A stretch of DNA of 64,000 nucleotides from Naasia lichenicola (GTDB taxonomy: Bacteria > Actinomycetota > Actinomycetes > Actinomycetales > Microbacteriaceae), in the NCBI RefSeq assembly GCF_004801885.1, contig NZ_SSSM01000005.1:186001-250000 (forward strand), written 5' to 3'. Both the position numbers and the translations under genes were made by a program. The notes under the pieces were generated by a model. That model was not told where the DNA came from. It worked only from the letters and a program-made list of their open reading frames with translations, and did not search any database. Of the stretch, positions 44,691-54,183 are shown one piece after another (the first letter of the stretch is position 1; each line of letters starts with the position of its first letter).

Positions 44691-45128
44691 GTGGACAACA
44701 TCGACTACCGGATCCTCGACCTGCTGCGCCTCAACGCCCGATCCGGCTACGGCGACATCGGAGACGTGGTCGGCCTCTCCGCCTCCGCGGTGAAGCGGCG
44801 GGTGGACAGGCTCGTCGCCGACGGGGTGATCCGGGCGTTCACCATCCAGGTCGATCCCGAGATCGACGGCGCCAGCACCGAGGCATACGTCGAGCTGTTC
44901 TGCCGCGGCACGGTGGCCCCCGCAGAGCTCAAGCGCATCCTGTCGGGCATCCCCGAAGTGGTCGACGCCGGCACGGTGACAGGGAGTGCGGATGCCATCG
45001 TGCATATGCGCAGCCGGGACATCCCGAGCCTCGAGCTTGCTCTCGAGCGAGTGCGGATCGCTCCGAACGTCGACCACACCCGCAGCGCCATCGTGCTCTC
45101 GCGACTCATCCATCGGCGCGCCGAATGA
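44691..45128 (+). CDS. Lrp/AsnC-family transcriptional regulator
   Basis: The 145-residue protein begins with the AsnC winged helix (NIDYRILDLLRLNARSGYGDIGDVVGLSASAVKRRVDRLVADGVI) and ends with a RAM-like effector domain (VELFCRGTVAPAELKRILSGIPEVVDAGTVTGSADAIVHM). It probably responds to an amino acid. GTG start without Shine-Dalgarno suggests a leaderless transcript. Its stop overlaps the next gene (ATGA). Confidence 0.9.
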   Translation: MDNIDYRILDLLRLNARSGYGDIGDVVGLSASAVKRRVDRLVADGVIRAFTIQVDPEIDGASTEAYVELFCRGTVAPAELKRILSGIPEVVDAGTVTGSADAIVHMRSRDIPSLELALERVRIAPNVDHTRSAIVLSRLIHRRAE

Positions 45129-45502
45129 GCGACCACGAGAGTCTGCGGCTCGCCGTGGATCCGACATCCTCGACGGCACCGTTCCTGCAGATCCGCGAGG
45201 AGCTGCGTCGGCAGATCGTGCAGGGCGAGCTGCCGTTCGGCACCCGGCTTCCGGCTGTCCGCGCGCTTGCCGAGCGGCTTGACGTGGCCGCGGGCACCGT
45301 CGCCCGGGCGTACAAGGAGCTCGAAGCCGACGAGCTCCTCGCGACCAATGGGCGCAACGGCACGACGGTCGCCGCCGTCGGGGATGCACTCGAGCGCCAG
45401 GGCAGGCTGGCGGCGCAGGCGTTCGCGGCACGCGTCACCGAGCTGGGCCTCTCCCCCGAGACCGCCCTCGACTACGTCCGTGCCGCTCTCCCCGCTCCCT
45501 GA
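45125..45502 (+). CDS. GntR-family regulator, YtrA type
   Basis: The 125-residue protein is a short YtrA-type GntR regulator: PFLQIREELRRQIVQGELPFGTRLPAVRALAERLDVAAGTVARAYKELEADELL, then a small helical tail. YtrA proteins usually sit next to ABC transporter genes, but here the gene is coupled to an Lrp-type regulator. The pair may jointly control the FAD oxidoreductase downstream (inference). Confidence 0.9.
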   Translation: MSDHESLRLAVDPTSSTAPFLQIREELRRQIVQGELPFGTRLPAVRALAERLDVAAGTVARAYKELEADELLATNGRNGTTVAAVGDALERQGRLAAQAFAARVTELGLSPETALDYVRAALPAP

Positions 45503-45580
45503 CGCCATCGGGGCGCCGAATCGCCGGATTCGGCTCTCGCGGGTCCGATCTGCGAGCCGAAGGCGGCAACTCGGCGTGGC

Positions 45581-45592
45581 TAGGCTCGGCTG
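45581..45592 (+). promoter_or_regulatory. leaderless promoter of the FAD oxidoreductase
   Basis: TAGGCT (45581-45586) is six bases before ATG 45593, with no ribosome binding site. Confidence 0.5.
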
Positions 45593-47188
45593 ATGGGAGT
45601 TCCGGCACGGGCTGATGTCGTCATCGTCGGAGGCGGGCACAACGCGCTCGTGGCCGCCGCGTATCTCGCGAAGGCGGGGCGTTCGGTCGTCGTGCTCGAG
45701 CGCGAGGACCACGTCGGCGGGGCCGCCGTGTCCGAGGCTCCGTTCCCGGGTGTCGACGCCCGCCTGTCGCGGTACTCCTATCTCGTCAGCCTGCTGCCGC
45801 AGCGGATCATCGACGACCTCGGGCTGGATGTCCGCCTCATTCGGCGGCGCTACTCCTCGTACACGCCCGACCCGTCGACGGACGGGGCGACCGGACTGCT
45901 GATCGACACCGGCGATGACACGGCGACCGCGGCTTCCTTCGCCCGCATCGGCGCCGAATCCGATGCGTCCGCCTTCGCCGACTTCTATCAGGACAGCTCG
46001 GCTCTCGCTGCGGTGGTCTTCCCGTCCCTGCTCGAGCCGCTCCGCACGCGCGCCGAGCTGCGTGCCGCGCTCATCGCCGGCAGCGGCGGCGCCCGGATCT
46101 GGGACGACTTCATCGAGCGTCCGATCGGGCGGACCATCGAGCGGCGATTCGCCTCCGACCTGGTCCGGGGAGTCGTCTTCACCGATGGCGTGATCGGCAC
46201 GTTCGCCGATGCCGACGATCTGCTCGCCAACCGCTGCCTGCTGCTGCACGTCATCGGCGGGGGAACCGGAGACTGGGATGTGCCGATCGGCGGGATGGGT
46301 GCCGTCTCGGGAGCGCTCGGGGCCGCCGCTCGTGCTGCCGGAGCGGTGATCGCGACCGGCGTGGCCGTCACGTCGGTGGATCCGAGCGGGTCGGTGCGAT
46401 GGAGCTCGCGGACAGAGCCCGCACTGAACGGCGAGGTCGAAGCGGAGGTCATCCTCAGCGGCGTCGCTCCCTACGTGCTCGAAGGGCTGCTCGCCGCGGC
46501 CGATGCGGCGCCCGGGCCCGCGATCCCGCGCCCTGAGGGGGCTCAGGTGAAGGTGAACCTCGTGCTGAGCCGCCTTCCGCGCCTGCGCGATCCGCGGGTC
46601 GCTCCGGAGCAGGCGTTCGCCGGCACGTTCCACATCGGCGAGAGCTATTCCGCGATCGGGCACGCCTTCGCCGAGGCGGCAGCCGGGCGGGTCCCCCATC
46701 GGCTGCCGGTGGAGGTCTACTGCCACACGCTCAGCGACCGCTCCATCCTCGGACCGGAGCTCGCCGCGAGTGATGCGCAGACCCTCACCCTGTTCGGGCT
46801 GCACACCCCGCACCGTCTGGCGGCCGGGCGCCATCCCGACGAATACCGCTCGGAGCTGCAGGCCGCAGCGATCCGCGCGCTCGACTCGGTGCTCGCGGAG
46901 CCCATCGAGTCGCTGCTGCTGACGGACGCCGACGGCCGGCCGTGCATCGAGACGAAGACGACACTCGACCTGGAGGAGGGCCTCAATCTCACCGGCGGCA
47001 GCATCTTCCACGGAGACCTGTCCTGGCCGTTCCTCGAAGACGACGACTCGGTCCTGACACCTGCGGAGCGCTGGGGTGTGGCCACCCGGCACCCGCGGAT
47101 CCTGCTCTGCGGTTCAGGAGCTCGACGCGGCGGAGCGGTCAGCGGCATCGGCGGCCACAACGCCGCCATGGCCGTCCTCGAGGCCTGA
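45593..47188 (+). CDS. phytoene-dehydrogenase-like FAD oxidoreductase (PYROXD2-like)
   Basis: The 531-residue protein has an N-terminal FAD site DVVIVGGGHNALVAAAYLAKAGRSVVVLE and GGAAVSE, a mid-region DWDVPIGGMGAVSGAL typical of the CrtI-like family, and the C-terminal FAD motif ILLCGSGARRGGAVSGIGGHNAAMAVLE. It resembles the PYROXD2 branch (uncharacterised amine oxidoreductase-like) rather than carotenoid desaturases, and there are no carotenoid genes nearby. Substrate unknown. Confidence 0.85.
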   Translation: MGVPARADVVIVGGGHNALVAAAYLAKAGRSVVVLEREDHVGGAAVSEAPFPGVDARLSRYSYLVSLLPQRIIDDLGLDVRLIRRRYSSYTPDPSTDGATGLLIDTGDDTATAASFARIGAESDASAFADFYQDSSALAAVVFPSLLEPLRTRAELRAALIAGSGGARIWDDFIERPIGRTIERRFASDLVRGVVFTDGVIGTFADADDLLANRCLLLHVIGGGTGDWDVPIGGMGAVSGALGAAARAAGAVIATGVAVTSVDPSGSVRWSSRTEPALNGEVEAEVILSGVAPYVLEGLLAAADAAPGPAIPRPEGAQVKVNLVLSRLPRLRDPRVAPEQAFAGTFHIGESYSAIGHAFAEAAAGRVPHRLPVEVYCHTLSDRSILGPELAASDAQTLTLFGLHTPHRLAAGRHPDEYRSELQAAAIRALDSVLAEPIESLLLTDADGRPCIETKTTLDLEEGLNLTGGSIFHGDLSWPFLEDDDSVLTPAERWGVATRHPRILLCGSGARRGGAVSGIGGHNAAMAVLEA

Positions 47189-47301
47189 TCCGCCGAACCG
47201 ATCAGAGGCCGTCCGAGGCATCCGTCCTGTCCATCTCGGGCAGGAGATGAACACTGCGTCTCGTCGCTCTCGCCGGATGCTTGGGCGCAGGTGCGACCAG
47301 C

Positions 47302-47314
47302 TATCCTCAGCCCT
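47302..47314 (+). promoter_or_regulatory. leaderless promoter of the FAD-linked oxidase
   Basis: TATCCT (47302-47307) is seven bases before ATG 47315, and no ribosome binding site is present. Confidence 0.6.
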
Positions 47315-48688
47315 ATGGCGGCGCCCCTTCCCTCGACGGCCATCGTCGAGCTGAGGGATGCCATCGCCGGAGCCGTGTTCGCGCGCGGCGATGAGGGTCT
47401 CGCTGACGAGGCCGCCTGCTTCAACACCGCGGTGGTGCACGACCCCGATGTCGTCGTCGGCGCGGTCTCCAGGGACGATGTGATCGAGGCGGTGTCGTTC
47501 GCCGCCTACTTCGGACTCCCGGTGTTCGTGCAGGCGACAGGTCACGGTGCGTTCGCGCCGATCACCGAGGGTCTGCTGATCACCACCCAGCGGCTGGGCG
47601 GCGTGCGGATCGACCGGCGCAGTCGGATCGCCACGATCGGCGCGGGCACCCGGTGGGGCGCCGTCGTGGAGCAGGCCGCCCGCTACGGGCTGACACCGGT
47701 CACCGGGTCCTCGACCAATGTGGGCGCCGTCGGATACACCCTGGGCGGCGGGCTCGGTCCGCTCTCGCGGACCTACGGCTTCACGGCCGACTGGGCGCGC
47801 GGCTTCACCGTGGTGACCGCAGACGGGCGCGAGGTGCGCGCCTCCGCCGACGAGAACGCCGACCTGTTCTGGGCCCTGCGCGGCGGCAAGGTCGGCCTCG
47901 GCGTCGTCATCGACATGGACCTCGAGCTCATCCCGCTCACCAAGGTCTACGGCGGCGGCCTCTTCTTCGACACGACGCACATCGAGCGGGCCATGCGGGC
48001 ATGGGTCGACTGGGTGCACACCGTTCCCGACACCGTCACCTCCTCGATCGCGCTGGTGCGCTTCCCGCCCATCGACGAGGTCCCGGAGGCTCTCCGCGGC
48101 AGGTTCGCGCTCCACCTCCGGTACGCGTTCGTCGGCGAGGCCGAGGAGGGCGAGCGCATCCTCGCACCCATGCGCAACGCGGCTCCGGCCTTCGTCGACC
48201 TGGTCGGCGAGCTGCCGACGACGGCCATCGGCTCGATCCACGACGACGCCGACCAGCCCGGCCCCGCCTGGGATCGCGGCATGCAGCTCGACGACATCGA
48301 TCAGGACTTCGTGACGGCGTTCCTCGAGCGAGCCGGCGCCGGAGCCGATGTGCCCTTCATCGCCATCGAGATCCGGCACATCGGCGGCGGCGCCACCTCG
48401 ACGTCGCCCTCGGGAGACGATGCGGTCGGCGGGCGGCTCTCGCCGTTCATCCTGGTCATGATCGGCGTCCCCGTGCCGGAGCTGTTCGATGAGGTCCTGC
48501 CGCAGAGCTCCGATCGCATCGTCGAGGGCATCGAGCCGTGGATCGCCGAGGAGACCAACATCAACTTCCTCGGCCATGTGGCGTCGACCCAGCAGTTCGC
48601 GAGCGCGTGGCCAGCGGACGCCTTCGACCGCCTGGCCCGCACCCGCACCACCTGGGACCCGGAGCGCCTCTTCGCCCTCGGCCCCTGA
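47315..48688 (+). CDS. FAD-binding oxidoreductase, BBE-like (PCMH type)
   Basis: The 457-residue protein has a PCMH FAD domain: PVFVQATGHGAFAPITEGLLITTQRLGGVRID, TGSSTNVGAVGYTLGGGLGPLSRTYGFTADW, ADLFWALRGGKVGLGVVIDMDLEL. The H in ATGHG is the usual site for covalent FAD attachment in this family; the usual second Cys position reads as Ser-Thr, so mono-covalent binding is likely. The substrate is unknown. ATG at 47315 is favoured by a leaderless promoter over an upstream start at 47291. The function may relate to the preceding FAD enzyme. Confidence 0.85.
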   Translation: MAAPLPSTAIVELRDAIAGAVFARGDEGLADEAACFNTAVVHDPDVVVGAVSRDDVIEAVSFAAYFGLPVFVQATGHGAFAPITEGLLITTQRLGGVRIDRRSRIATIGAGTRWGAVVEQAARYGLTPVTGSSTNVGAVGYTLGGGLGPLSRTYGFTADWARGFTVVTADGREVRASADENADLFWALRGGKVGLGVVIDMDLELIPLTKVYGGGLFFDTTHIERAMRAWVDWVHTVPDTVTSSIALVRFPPIDEVPEALRGRFALHLRYAFVGEAEEGERILAPMRNAAPAFVDLVGELPTTAIGSIHDDADQPGPAWDRGMQLDDIDQDFVTAFLERAGAGADVPFIAIEIRHIGGGATSTSPSGDDAVGGRLSPFILVMIGVPVPELFDEVLPQSSDRIVEGIEPWIAEETNINFLGHVASTQQFASAWPADAFDRLARTRTTWDPERLFALGP

Positions 48689-48704
48689 CCGACAACCCCT
48701 GACC

Positions 48705-48861
48705 CTTACCTACGTTCCGGCCGAGTGTGCTTAAAATTGCGTAGGTATCTGCCGATTTCGTGCACACGATCGGTTCGTGCGGACGAGCTGGCCGGTAGCG
48801 GCCTACCTACAAATCCGGCGGATGTGCACGAAATTACGTAGGTATCGAGCCGGAACGTAAG
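48705..48861. repeat. mixed direct/inverted repeats between convergent genes
   Basis: TACGTTCCGGCC (48711-48722) on the left faces GGCCGGAACGTA-like GCCGGAACGTAAG (48849-48861) on the right. Inside are two direct copies of a GTGC..AAATT-CGTAGGTATC unit (about 48723-48749 and 48821-48846) and one inverted CGATTTCGTGCACACGATCG (48753-48772). The same words form the element after rhaB (28559-28616). It fills the gap between two convergent genes. Confidence 0.8.
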
Positions 48862-48864
48862 AAT

Positions 48865-49989
48865 TCAGTGGTTGCGGTGGTCCTGGATGGTCATCCGCGG
48901 ACCGAATCGGGGCTTGCGGAAGCCGCTCGCGTGGATGATGCGGACCACCCGGTGGCGGTGCCCCCTCCATGGCTCGAGGAGCTCGAGCATGCCGTCATCG
49001 TCGATCGGCTTGCCGATCAGTGCCCAGCCGACGGTGTCGTGCACGTGGTAGTCGCCGACGCTCACGGCGTCGGCGTCGCCATGCGAGCGCTGCCGTGTCT
49101 CGGCGGCAGTCCACACGCCGACACCCGAGACGCTGCGGAGCCGGCGCTCCACCTCGGGTCCCCCGCGGCCTAGCTCGAGGGTGCGCTCGAGGCCGCGCGC
49201 CACCTTGGCCGCCTCGACGCAGGTGCGCGACCGCTTCGGGTCGACGCCAGCCCGATGGAAGTCCCACGATGGGATCATCCGCCATGCATCCGGTGACGGC
49301 GCCACCCTCATCCCTGCCGGTGCTGGGCCAGGGGCGGCAGTGCCATGGCCGCGCACGAGGACGCGCCACGACTGACGCGCCTCCTTGCTCGTGACCTTCT
49401 GCTCGAGGATCGAGGCGACGAGCATCTCGAACACGAGGGAGATGCGTCCGAGCCGCAGCCCGGGGAGTCGGCGGTGCGCTTCGGCGAGGAAGGGATGGGC
49501 CGACGGATCGAAGTCGTCGAGCTCGTCGCCGGCACCGAGCAGCTGCGGCACCCCGTCGATCGCCCATTCCGCCCCGGCGCCCCACGCCCGCGCGACGACC
49601 TCGCCGCGGGCGCGCTGGGCGAGGTGCAGCGTGGCAGGACCGAGCGGAGTGAGCAGCGTCTTCCAGACGCCGGGTGCACCGAACTTCCCCTCCCGATCCC
49701 ACTGCAGAGTCGGATCGCCCACGCCCCGGGAGTAGTCGCCCATGGCCCGCGCGAGCTCGAGCGGGAAGTCCGGCGTCCAGGTCGTCGTGACCACGCCTTC
49801 CGCGGGCCCGGCCGACTCGGCATCCGTGAGCGCGGCAAGACTGATGGGCGACTCTGCGGCCTGCCCTGTCACGGGGTGCGCGACGTGCTGGGCCGGCTCC
49901 GGGACCAGCGACGTCTCGAGGCGCTCCGCGGCATCGAGGGACTCCGCGGGGTCGGTCTGCGACGTCTCGCTCGCCAGCGTCGTACTCAT
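48865..49989 (-). CDS. DNA-3-methyladenine glycosylase 2 family protein (AlkA-like, HhH-GPD)
   Basis: The 374-residue protein has a HhH-GPD fold in its C-terminal half: LVASILEQKVTSKEARQSWRVLV, the hairpin RSVSGVGVWTAAETRQRSHGDADAVSVGDYHV (catalytic Asp in VGDYHV) and PWRGHRHRVVRII. It should excise alkylated or damaged bases from DNA. The first 80 residues are Ser/Ala/Glu-rich and not conserved. ATG at 49989 is used; an extension to 50028 is possible. Confidence 0.87.
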   Translation of the reverse strand: MSTTLASETSQTDPAESLDAAERLETSLVPEPAQHVAHPVTGQAAESPISLAALTDAESAGPAEGVVTTTWTPDFPLELARAMGDYSRGVGDPTLQWDREGKFGAPGVWKTLLTPLGPATLHLAQRARGEVVARAWGAGAEWAIDGVPQLLGAGDELDDFDPSAHPFLAEAHRRLPGLRLGRISLVFEMLVASILEQKVTSKEARQSWRVLVRGHGTAAPGPAPAGMRVAPSPDAWRMIPSWDFHRAGVDPKRSRTCVEAAKVARGLERTLELGRGGPEVERRLRSVSGVGVWTAAETRQRSHGDADAVSVGDYHVHDTVGWALIGKPIDDDGMLELLEPWRGHRHRVVRIIHASGFRKPRFGPRMTIQDHRNH

Positions 49990-50184
49990 TCCACCCCCAC
50001 ACCGGCTCACCCCGTCCGGTGCGGACAATGCTACGTCGGCGCTCCGACAGGCGCGTCGCCGACGAGGCCCATCCGTCTACTCCTCGAACCTGAGGAGCCC
50101 GTCGATGTTCCGGACATCGGCCACGAGTAGCGTGACGGAACACGCGCGGAGAGAACCGCGCTCGCGAACGAGAGGACACGGCCG

Positions 50185-50667
50185 ATGGCGACCGCAGAGG
50201 AGATCGAGCAGCTCGGAAAGCTCATCGGCAAGGCCGACATCGGCCTGCTGACCACGACGAGCGCAGACGGGCAGCTCGTCAGCCGCCCGATGGGCCTGAT
50301 CGACCGCGATTTCGACGGCACCCTCTGGTTCTTCACCCAGGATCCCTCCCACAAGACCGACGAGGTGAGGGCGAGCGATCAGGTCAATGTCGCCCTGCAG
50401 GCGGGTGATGGCTGGGTTTCCGTCGCCGGCTCCGCCTCGGTCGTCAAGGACCGATCGACGATCGACGAGCTGTGGACCTCTGGCGCCGAGGCCTGGTTCG
50501 AGAACGGCAAGGACGACCCCACCGTCGCCCTGCTCAAGGTCGATGCGGACACCGCCGAGCTCTGGACGATCAAGGACCCCAAGGTCGTCACTCTCTTCAA
50601 GTACGCGAAGGCGATCGTGACCGGCGACACCCCGGACGTGGGCGAGACGAAGACCATCGCGCTGTGA
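50185..50667 (+). CDS. pyridoxamine-5'-phosphate-oxidase-like stress protein (general stress protein 26 type)
   Basis: The 160-residue protein has the split-barrel FMN fold: IGLLTTTSADGQLVSRPMGLID, GTLWFFTQDPSHKTDEVRAS, VNVALQAGDGWVSVAGSASVVKDR and LLKVDADTAELWTIKDPKV. Family members bind flavin or act in stress. An AGAGGA site precedes the ATG. Its stop overlaps the GTG of the next gene (GTGA), so both are one transcription unit. Confidence 0.88.
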   Translation: MATAEEIEQLGKLIGKADIGLLTTTSADGQLVSRPMGLIDRDFDGTLWFFTQDPSHKTDEVRASDQVNVALQAGDGWVSVAGSASVVKDRSTIDELWTSGAEAWFENGKDDPTVALLKVDADTAELWTIKDPKVVTLFKYAKAIVTGDTPDVGETKTIAL

Positions 50668-51677
50668 GCACCCGGACCGATTCTGGATCCCATCGGGCCA
50701 TCGTCGTCCGGAGCGCCCACGACGGTGCCGTTGCGGCCATCGAGCAGCGGGAGGCGCCCCAGGCCGGGCTGGGCGAACTGGTGCTCGACGTGCAGCACAG
50801 CTCCGTCAATTTCAAGGACGCCCTCGCGATGAGCGGACGCCCCGGTGTGCTGCGCAGCCACCCGATGGTCCCCGGGATCGATGCGGTGGGCACCGTCGTG
50901 AACTCCGACGACCCCCATTGGCCGTCCGGACAGACGGTGATCCTCAATGGCGCGGGAATCGGCGAGCGAGCCGACGGAGGCCTGGCTGAGCGTGTCGTCG
51001 TGCCGGCCGACAGTGCGGTGCGACTGCCGAGCGGGTGGTCGACCCGAAGCGCGGCCGCCGTCGGAACCGCCGGCTTCACGGCCGCGCTGTCCGTTCTGGC
51101 GCTCCGGCGGGATGTCTCCGCCGACGCCGGCGATGTGCTGGTCACGGGCGCGGCGGGCGGGGTCGGCTCCTTCGCCATCCGGCTGCTCTCCTCCCTCGGC
51201 TACCGGGTCGTCGCCTCCACCGGCAGACCCGACGACCAGGGGGATCGCCTGAGAGAGCTCGGGGCCGCGGACGTCATCCACCGCGGCGAGCTCTCGGACT
51301 CTGGCGGCAAGCCGATGCAGAAGGCTCGGTGGGCGGGGGCGGTCGACTCCGTCGGGAGCACGACCCTCGTCTCGGTTCTTGCGCAGACGAGCTACGGCGG
51401 GGTGGTCACCGCCTGCGGACTGGCGCAGGGCCCCGACCTGCCCGGCACGGTGCTGCCCTTCATCCTGCGCGGTGTCTCGCTGCTCGGGATCAACTCCGTC
51501 GACGCCCCGCACGAGAAGCGAGCGGAGGCATGGCAGCTGATCGCGGACACCCTGGATGAAGCGGCCGTCACGTCGATCGCCCCTCAGACGATCGGCCTCG
51601 AAGAGGCGATCGGACTGGCGCCCGACGTGCTCGCGGGCAAGGTCGCCGGCCGAGTAGTGGTCGACGTCGCTCGCTGA
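50664..51677 (+). CDS. acuI: YhdH/AcuI-type NADPH-dependent acrylyl-CoA reductase / quinone oxidoreductase
   Basis: The 337-residue protein matches the AcuI/YhdH branch of medium-chain reductases: VDVQHSSVNFKDALAMSGRPGVLRSHPMVPGIDAVGTV, GLAERVVVPA, TAGFTAALSVLAL, VLVTGAAGGVGSFAIRLLSSLGY (NADPH loop) and GVSLLGINSVDAP. No zinc ligands are present, as expected. It reduces acrylyl-CoA or quinone-like substrates. Coupled by GTGA to the flavin-fold gene. Confidence 0.88.
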   Translation: MSTRTDSGSHRAIVVRSAHDGAVAAIEQREAPQAGLGELVLDVQHSSVNFKDALAMSGRPGVLRSHPMVPGIDAVGTVVNSDDPHWPSGQTVILNGAGIGERADGGLAERVVVPADSAVRLPSGWSTRSAAAVGTAGFTAALSVLALRRDVSADAGDVLVTGAAGGVGSFAIRLLSSLGYRVVASTGRPDDQGDRLRELGAADVIHRGELSDSGGKPMQKARWAGAVDSVGSTTLVSVLAQTSYGGVVTACGLAQGPDLPGTVLPFILRGVSLLGINSVDAPHEKRAEAWQLIADTLDEAAVTSIAPQTIGLEEAIGLAPDVLAGKVAGRVVVDVAR

Positions 51678-51682
51678 GCATC

Positions 51683-51805
51683 TTCGCGGATCAGGAGCGC
51701 TTGCACCGATCAGGGAATTGCCCCCGAATCCCGTCCGCTAGTGCCCTCGAACGCCCCCGGCGAGCACGAGTCCCCTGATCCGTGCCAGGTCCCCTGATCC
51801 GCGAA
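51683..51805. repeat. nested inverted repeats between convergent genes
   Basis: TTCGCGGATCAGG (51683-51695) pairs perfectly with CCTGATCCGCGAA (51793-51805). Inside, GCACCGATCAGGG (about 51702-51714) pairs with CCCTGATCCGTGC (51773-51785) with one mismatch. The four copies of a GATCAGG-centred word thus run forward, forward, reverse, reverse between the acuI-type gene and hemL. Probably a bidirectional terminator. Confidence 0.8.
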
Positions 51806-51836
51806 AATGGGGTTGCCGGGCCACCAGGCGGGCGGG

Positions 51837-53165
51837 TCAGGCGGGAGGCTGGGCCTCGGCTGCGGCGCGGGCGGCGGCCGGGAGGACCTCCTCGATCCGC
51901 GACAGCACCTCGTCGGTGTGCGCGGCAGAGAGGAACCAGGCCTCGAACACCGATGGAGGCAGAGACACTCCGCCGTCGAGCATGGCGTGGAAGAACGGGG
52001 CGTAGCGCCACGACTCCTGCGCGGTCACCTGCGCGTAGTTGAGGGGCGCGGGGCCCGGCCCGAAGACGAAGCTGAACAGGCTGCCCGCGCGCTGCACCGA
52101 GTGCGCGACCCCTGCATCATCGAGCGCAGCGGACACCGACGCGGACAGCCGCTCGGCCGCGTAGTCCACCGCCGCATAGACATCGGCGTCGGCCAGCCGC
52201 AGGGTCGCCAGGCCGGCCGCCACCGCGACGGGATTGCCCGACAGGGTGCCCGCCTGGTACACGGGACCGAGCGGCGCGAGCCTGTTCATCACCTCGGCCC
52301 GTCCGCCGATCGCGGCGAGCGGCATGCCCCCTCCGATGACCTTGCCGAAGGCGAAGATGTCGGGCGTGTAGGCGGGCCCGCGGCTGACGTCGTGCCCCCA
52401 CCAGCCTGCCGAGCTGACTCGGAATCCCGTGAGCACCTCGTCGAGGATGACCAGTGCACCCGCCTCATGGGCGATCTCGACCAGCGCGGCGTTGAAGCCG
52501 TCGAGCGGCGCGACGACGCCCATGTTGGCGGCCGCGGCCTCCGTGATCACTGCCGCGATCCTGCCGTCGTACGCGGCGAACGCGGCGCGGACCGCATCCA
52601 GATCGTTGTAGGGCAGCACGAGGGTCTGCGCCGCGATGGCATCGGGCACCCCGGCCGACGCAGGAAGCGCGAGCGTGGCCAGACCCGAGCCGGCCGACGC
52701 GAGCAGTCCGTCGGAATGGCCGTGGTAATGGCCCGCGAACTTGATCAGCAGGTCGCGGCCGGTGAAGCCGCGGGCGAGCCGGATGGCCGTCATGGTGGCC
52801 TCCGTGCCCGTCGAAACGAGTCGGACGCGCTCCAGGGGCGTGATCCCGGCGGCCTGAACGCGCTCGATGACCAGTTCCGCGAGCTCGGTCTCGGCTGGAG
52901 TGGTCGCACCGAAGGACAGTCCTCGAGCGGCGGCCTCCTGCACCGCAGCCACCACCTCGGGGTGCGCGTGGCCGAGGATGGCGGGTCCCCACGAGCCGAC
53001 AAGATCCACATAGGTCCGGCCGTCGGCGTCGGTCACCATCGCGCCCGAGGCGCTCACCAGGAAGCGGGGCGTGCCGCCGACCGAGCCGTAGGCGCGTACC
53101 GGGGAGTTCACTCCCCCGGGGATCGCCTGGCGGGCGCGATCGAACAGCTGCTCATTCGTGGTCAT
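51837..53165 (-). CDS. hemL: glutamate-1-semialdehyde 2,1-aminomutase
   Basis: The 442-residue PLP enzyme has the aminotransferase class III pattern: [19 protein letters not shown] at the N-terminus, [49 protein letters not shown], and the PLP lysine in [18 protein letters not shown]. It makes 5-aminolevulinate from glutamate-1-semialdehyde. ATG at 53165 has GGAGAT upstream. Last gene of the heme run on this strand. Confidence 0.96.
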   Translation of the reverse strand: MTTNEQLFDRARQAIPGGVNSPVRAYGSVGGTPRFLVSASGAMVTDADGRTYVDLVGSWGPAILGHAHPEVVAAVQEAAARGLSFGATTPAETELAELVIERVQAAGITPLERVRLVSTGTEATMTAIRLARGFTGRDLLIKFAGHYHGHSDGLLASAGSGLATLALPASAGVPDAIAAQTLVLPYNDLDAVRAAFAAYDGRIAAVITEAAAANMGVVAPLDGFNAALVEIAHEAGALVILDEVLTGFRVSSAGWWGHDVSRGPAYTPDIFAFGKVIGGGMPLAAIGGRAEVMNRLAPLGPVYQAGTLSGNPVAVAAGLATLRLADADVYAAVDYAAERLSASVSAALDDAGVAHSVQRAGSLFSFVFGPGPAPLNYAQVTAQESWRYAPFFHAMLDGGVSLPPSVFEAWFLSAAHTDEVLSRIEEVLPAAARAAAEAQPPA

Positions 53166-53199
53166 GACATCTCCAAGGGCACAGCCCGGTCTCGCAGGA

Positions 53200-54183
53200 T
53201 CAGCGTCGGGCGAGCCAGCGTGCGGCCTCGACCGCCCAGTAGCTCAGCACCACGTCGGCACCCGCACGCCGGATGGCCACCAGCGATTCGAGCACGGCGC
53301 GCTCACGGTCGATCCAGCCCTGCGCGGCAGCCGCCTCGATCATCGAGTACTCGCCGGACACCTGATAGGCCCACACCGGCACGGGACTCATCGCGGCCAC
53401 GTCGGAGAGCACATCGAGATAGAGCGATGCGGGCTTCACCATCACGATGTCCGCGCCCTCGTCGATGTCCAGCTCGGCCTCGCGCACGCCCTCGCGACGG
53501 TTCGCCGGGTCGAGCTGGTACGTCCGACGGTCGCCGACCAGAGCCGACTCCACGGCGTCGCGGAATGGGCCGTACAGCGCGGTCGCGTACTTGGCCGAAT
53601 AGGCGAGCACCGCCGTCCCCGAGTGGCCCGATGCGTCCAGGGCCGCGCGCACGACGGCGGTCTGGCCGTCCATCATGCCGCTGAGCCCGAGCAACTGGGA
53701 TCCGGATTCCGCCTGCACGATCGCCATCTGGGCGTACCGCTCGAGGGTCGCATCGTTGTCGACGGAGCCATCGGCGGCGAGCACTCCGCAGTGGCCGTGA
53801 TCGGTGAACTCGTCGAGGCACAGGTCGGTCTGGACGACGAGCGCGTCCCCCACCTCGGCCGCAGCCAGTCGGGTGGCCACGTTGAGGATGCCGTCGGGAT
53901 CGGTAGCGCCCGACCCGATCGCATCACGGGTCGATGGGACGCCGAACAGCATGACGCCGCCGATGCCGGCCTCGGCCGCCTCGACGAGGGCAGCCCTGAG
54001 GGAATCGAGGGAGTGCTGGACGACACCGGGCATCGAGCCGATGGGCTGCGGCTCGGAGGCGCCCTCGCGCACGAACATCGGCAGGACCAGATCGGCCGGA
54101 TGCACCCGCGTCTCGGAGATCAGGCGTCGCAACGCGGGAGTCGCCCTCAGGCGTCGAGGCCTGATCACCGGTCCGGTCACCAT
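53200..54183 (-). CDS. hemB: porphobilinogen synthase (5-aminolevulinate dehydratase)
   Basis: The 327-residue protein shows [31 protein letters not shown], a metal-site region [15 protein letters not shown], and the two active-site lysines in [17 protein letters not shown] and [12 protein letters not shown]. It condenses two 5-aminolevulinates. The start ATG at 54183 overlaps the hemD stop by seven bases. Confidence 0.96.
   Translation of the reverse strand: MVTGPVIRPRRLRATPALRRLISETRVHPADLVLPMFVREGASEPQPIGSMPGVVQHSLDSLRAALVEAAEAGIGGVMLFGVPSTRDAIGSGATDPDGILNVATRLAAAEVGDALVVQTDLCLDEFTDHGHCGVLAADGSVDNDATLERYAQMAIVQAESGSQLLGLSGMMDGQTAVVRAALDASGHSGTAVLAYSAKYATALYGPFRDAVESALVGDRRTYQLDPANRREGVREAELDIDEGADIVMVKPASLYLDVLSDVAAMSPVPVWAYQVSGEYSMIEAAAAQGWIDRERAVLESLVAIRRAGADVVLSYWAVEAARWLARR

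Noticed and set aside
44747-47092. 781-codon minus-strand open frame across several genes
   Set aside because: It spans the regulator and FAD-oxidoreductase genes and their gaps, and has no domain of its own.
45593-47188. Carotenoid biosynthesis (CrtI)
   Set aside because: No crtB/crtE-type genes are nearby and the protein resembles the PYROXD2 branch more.
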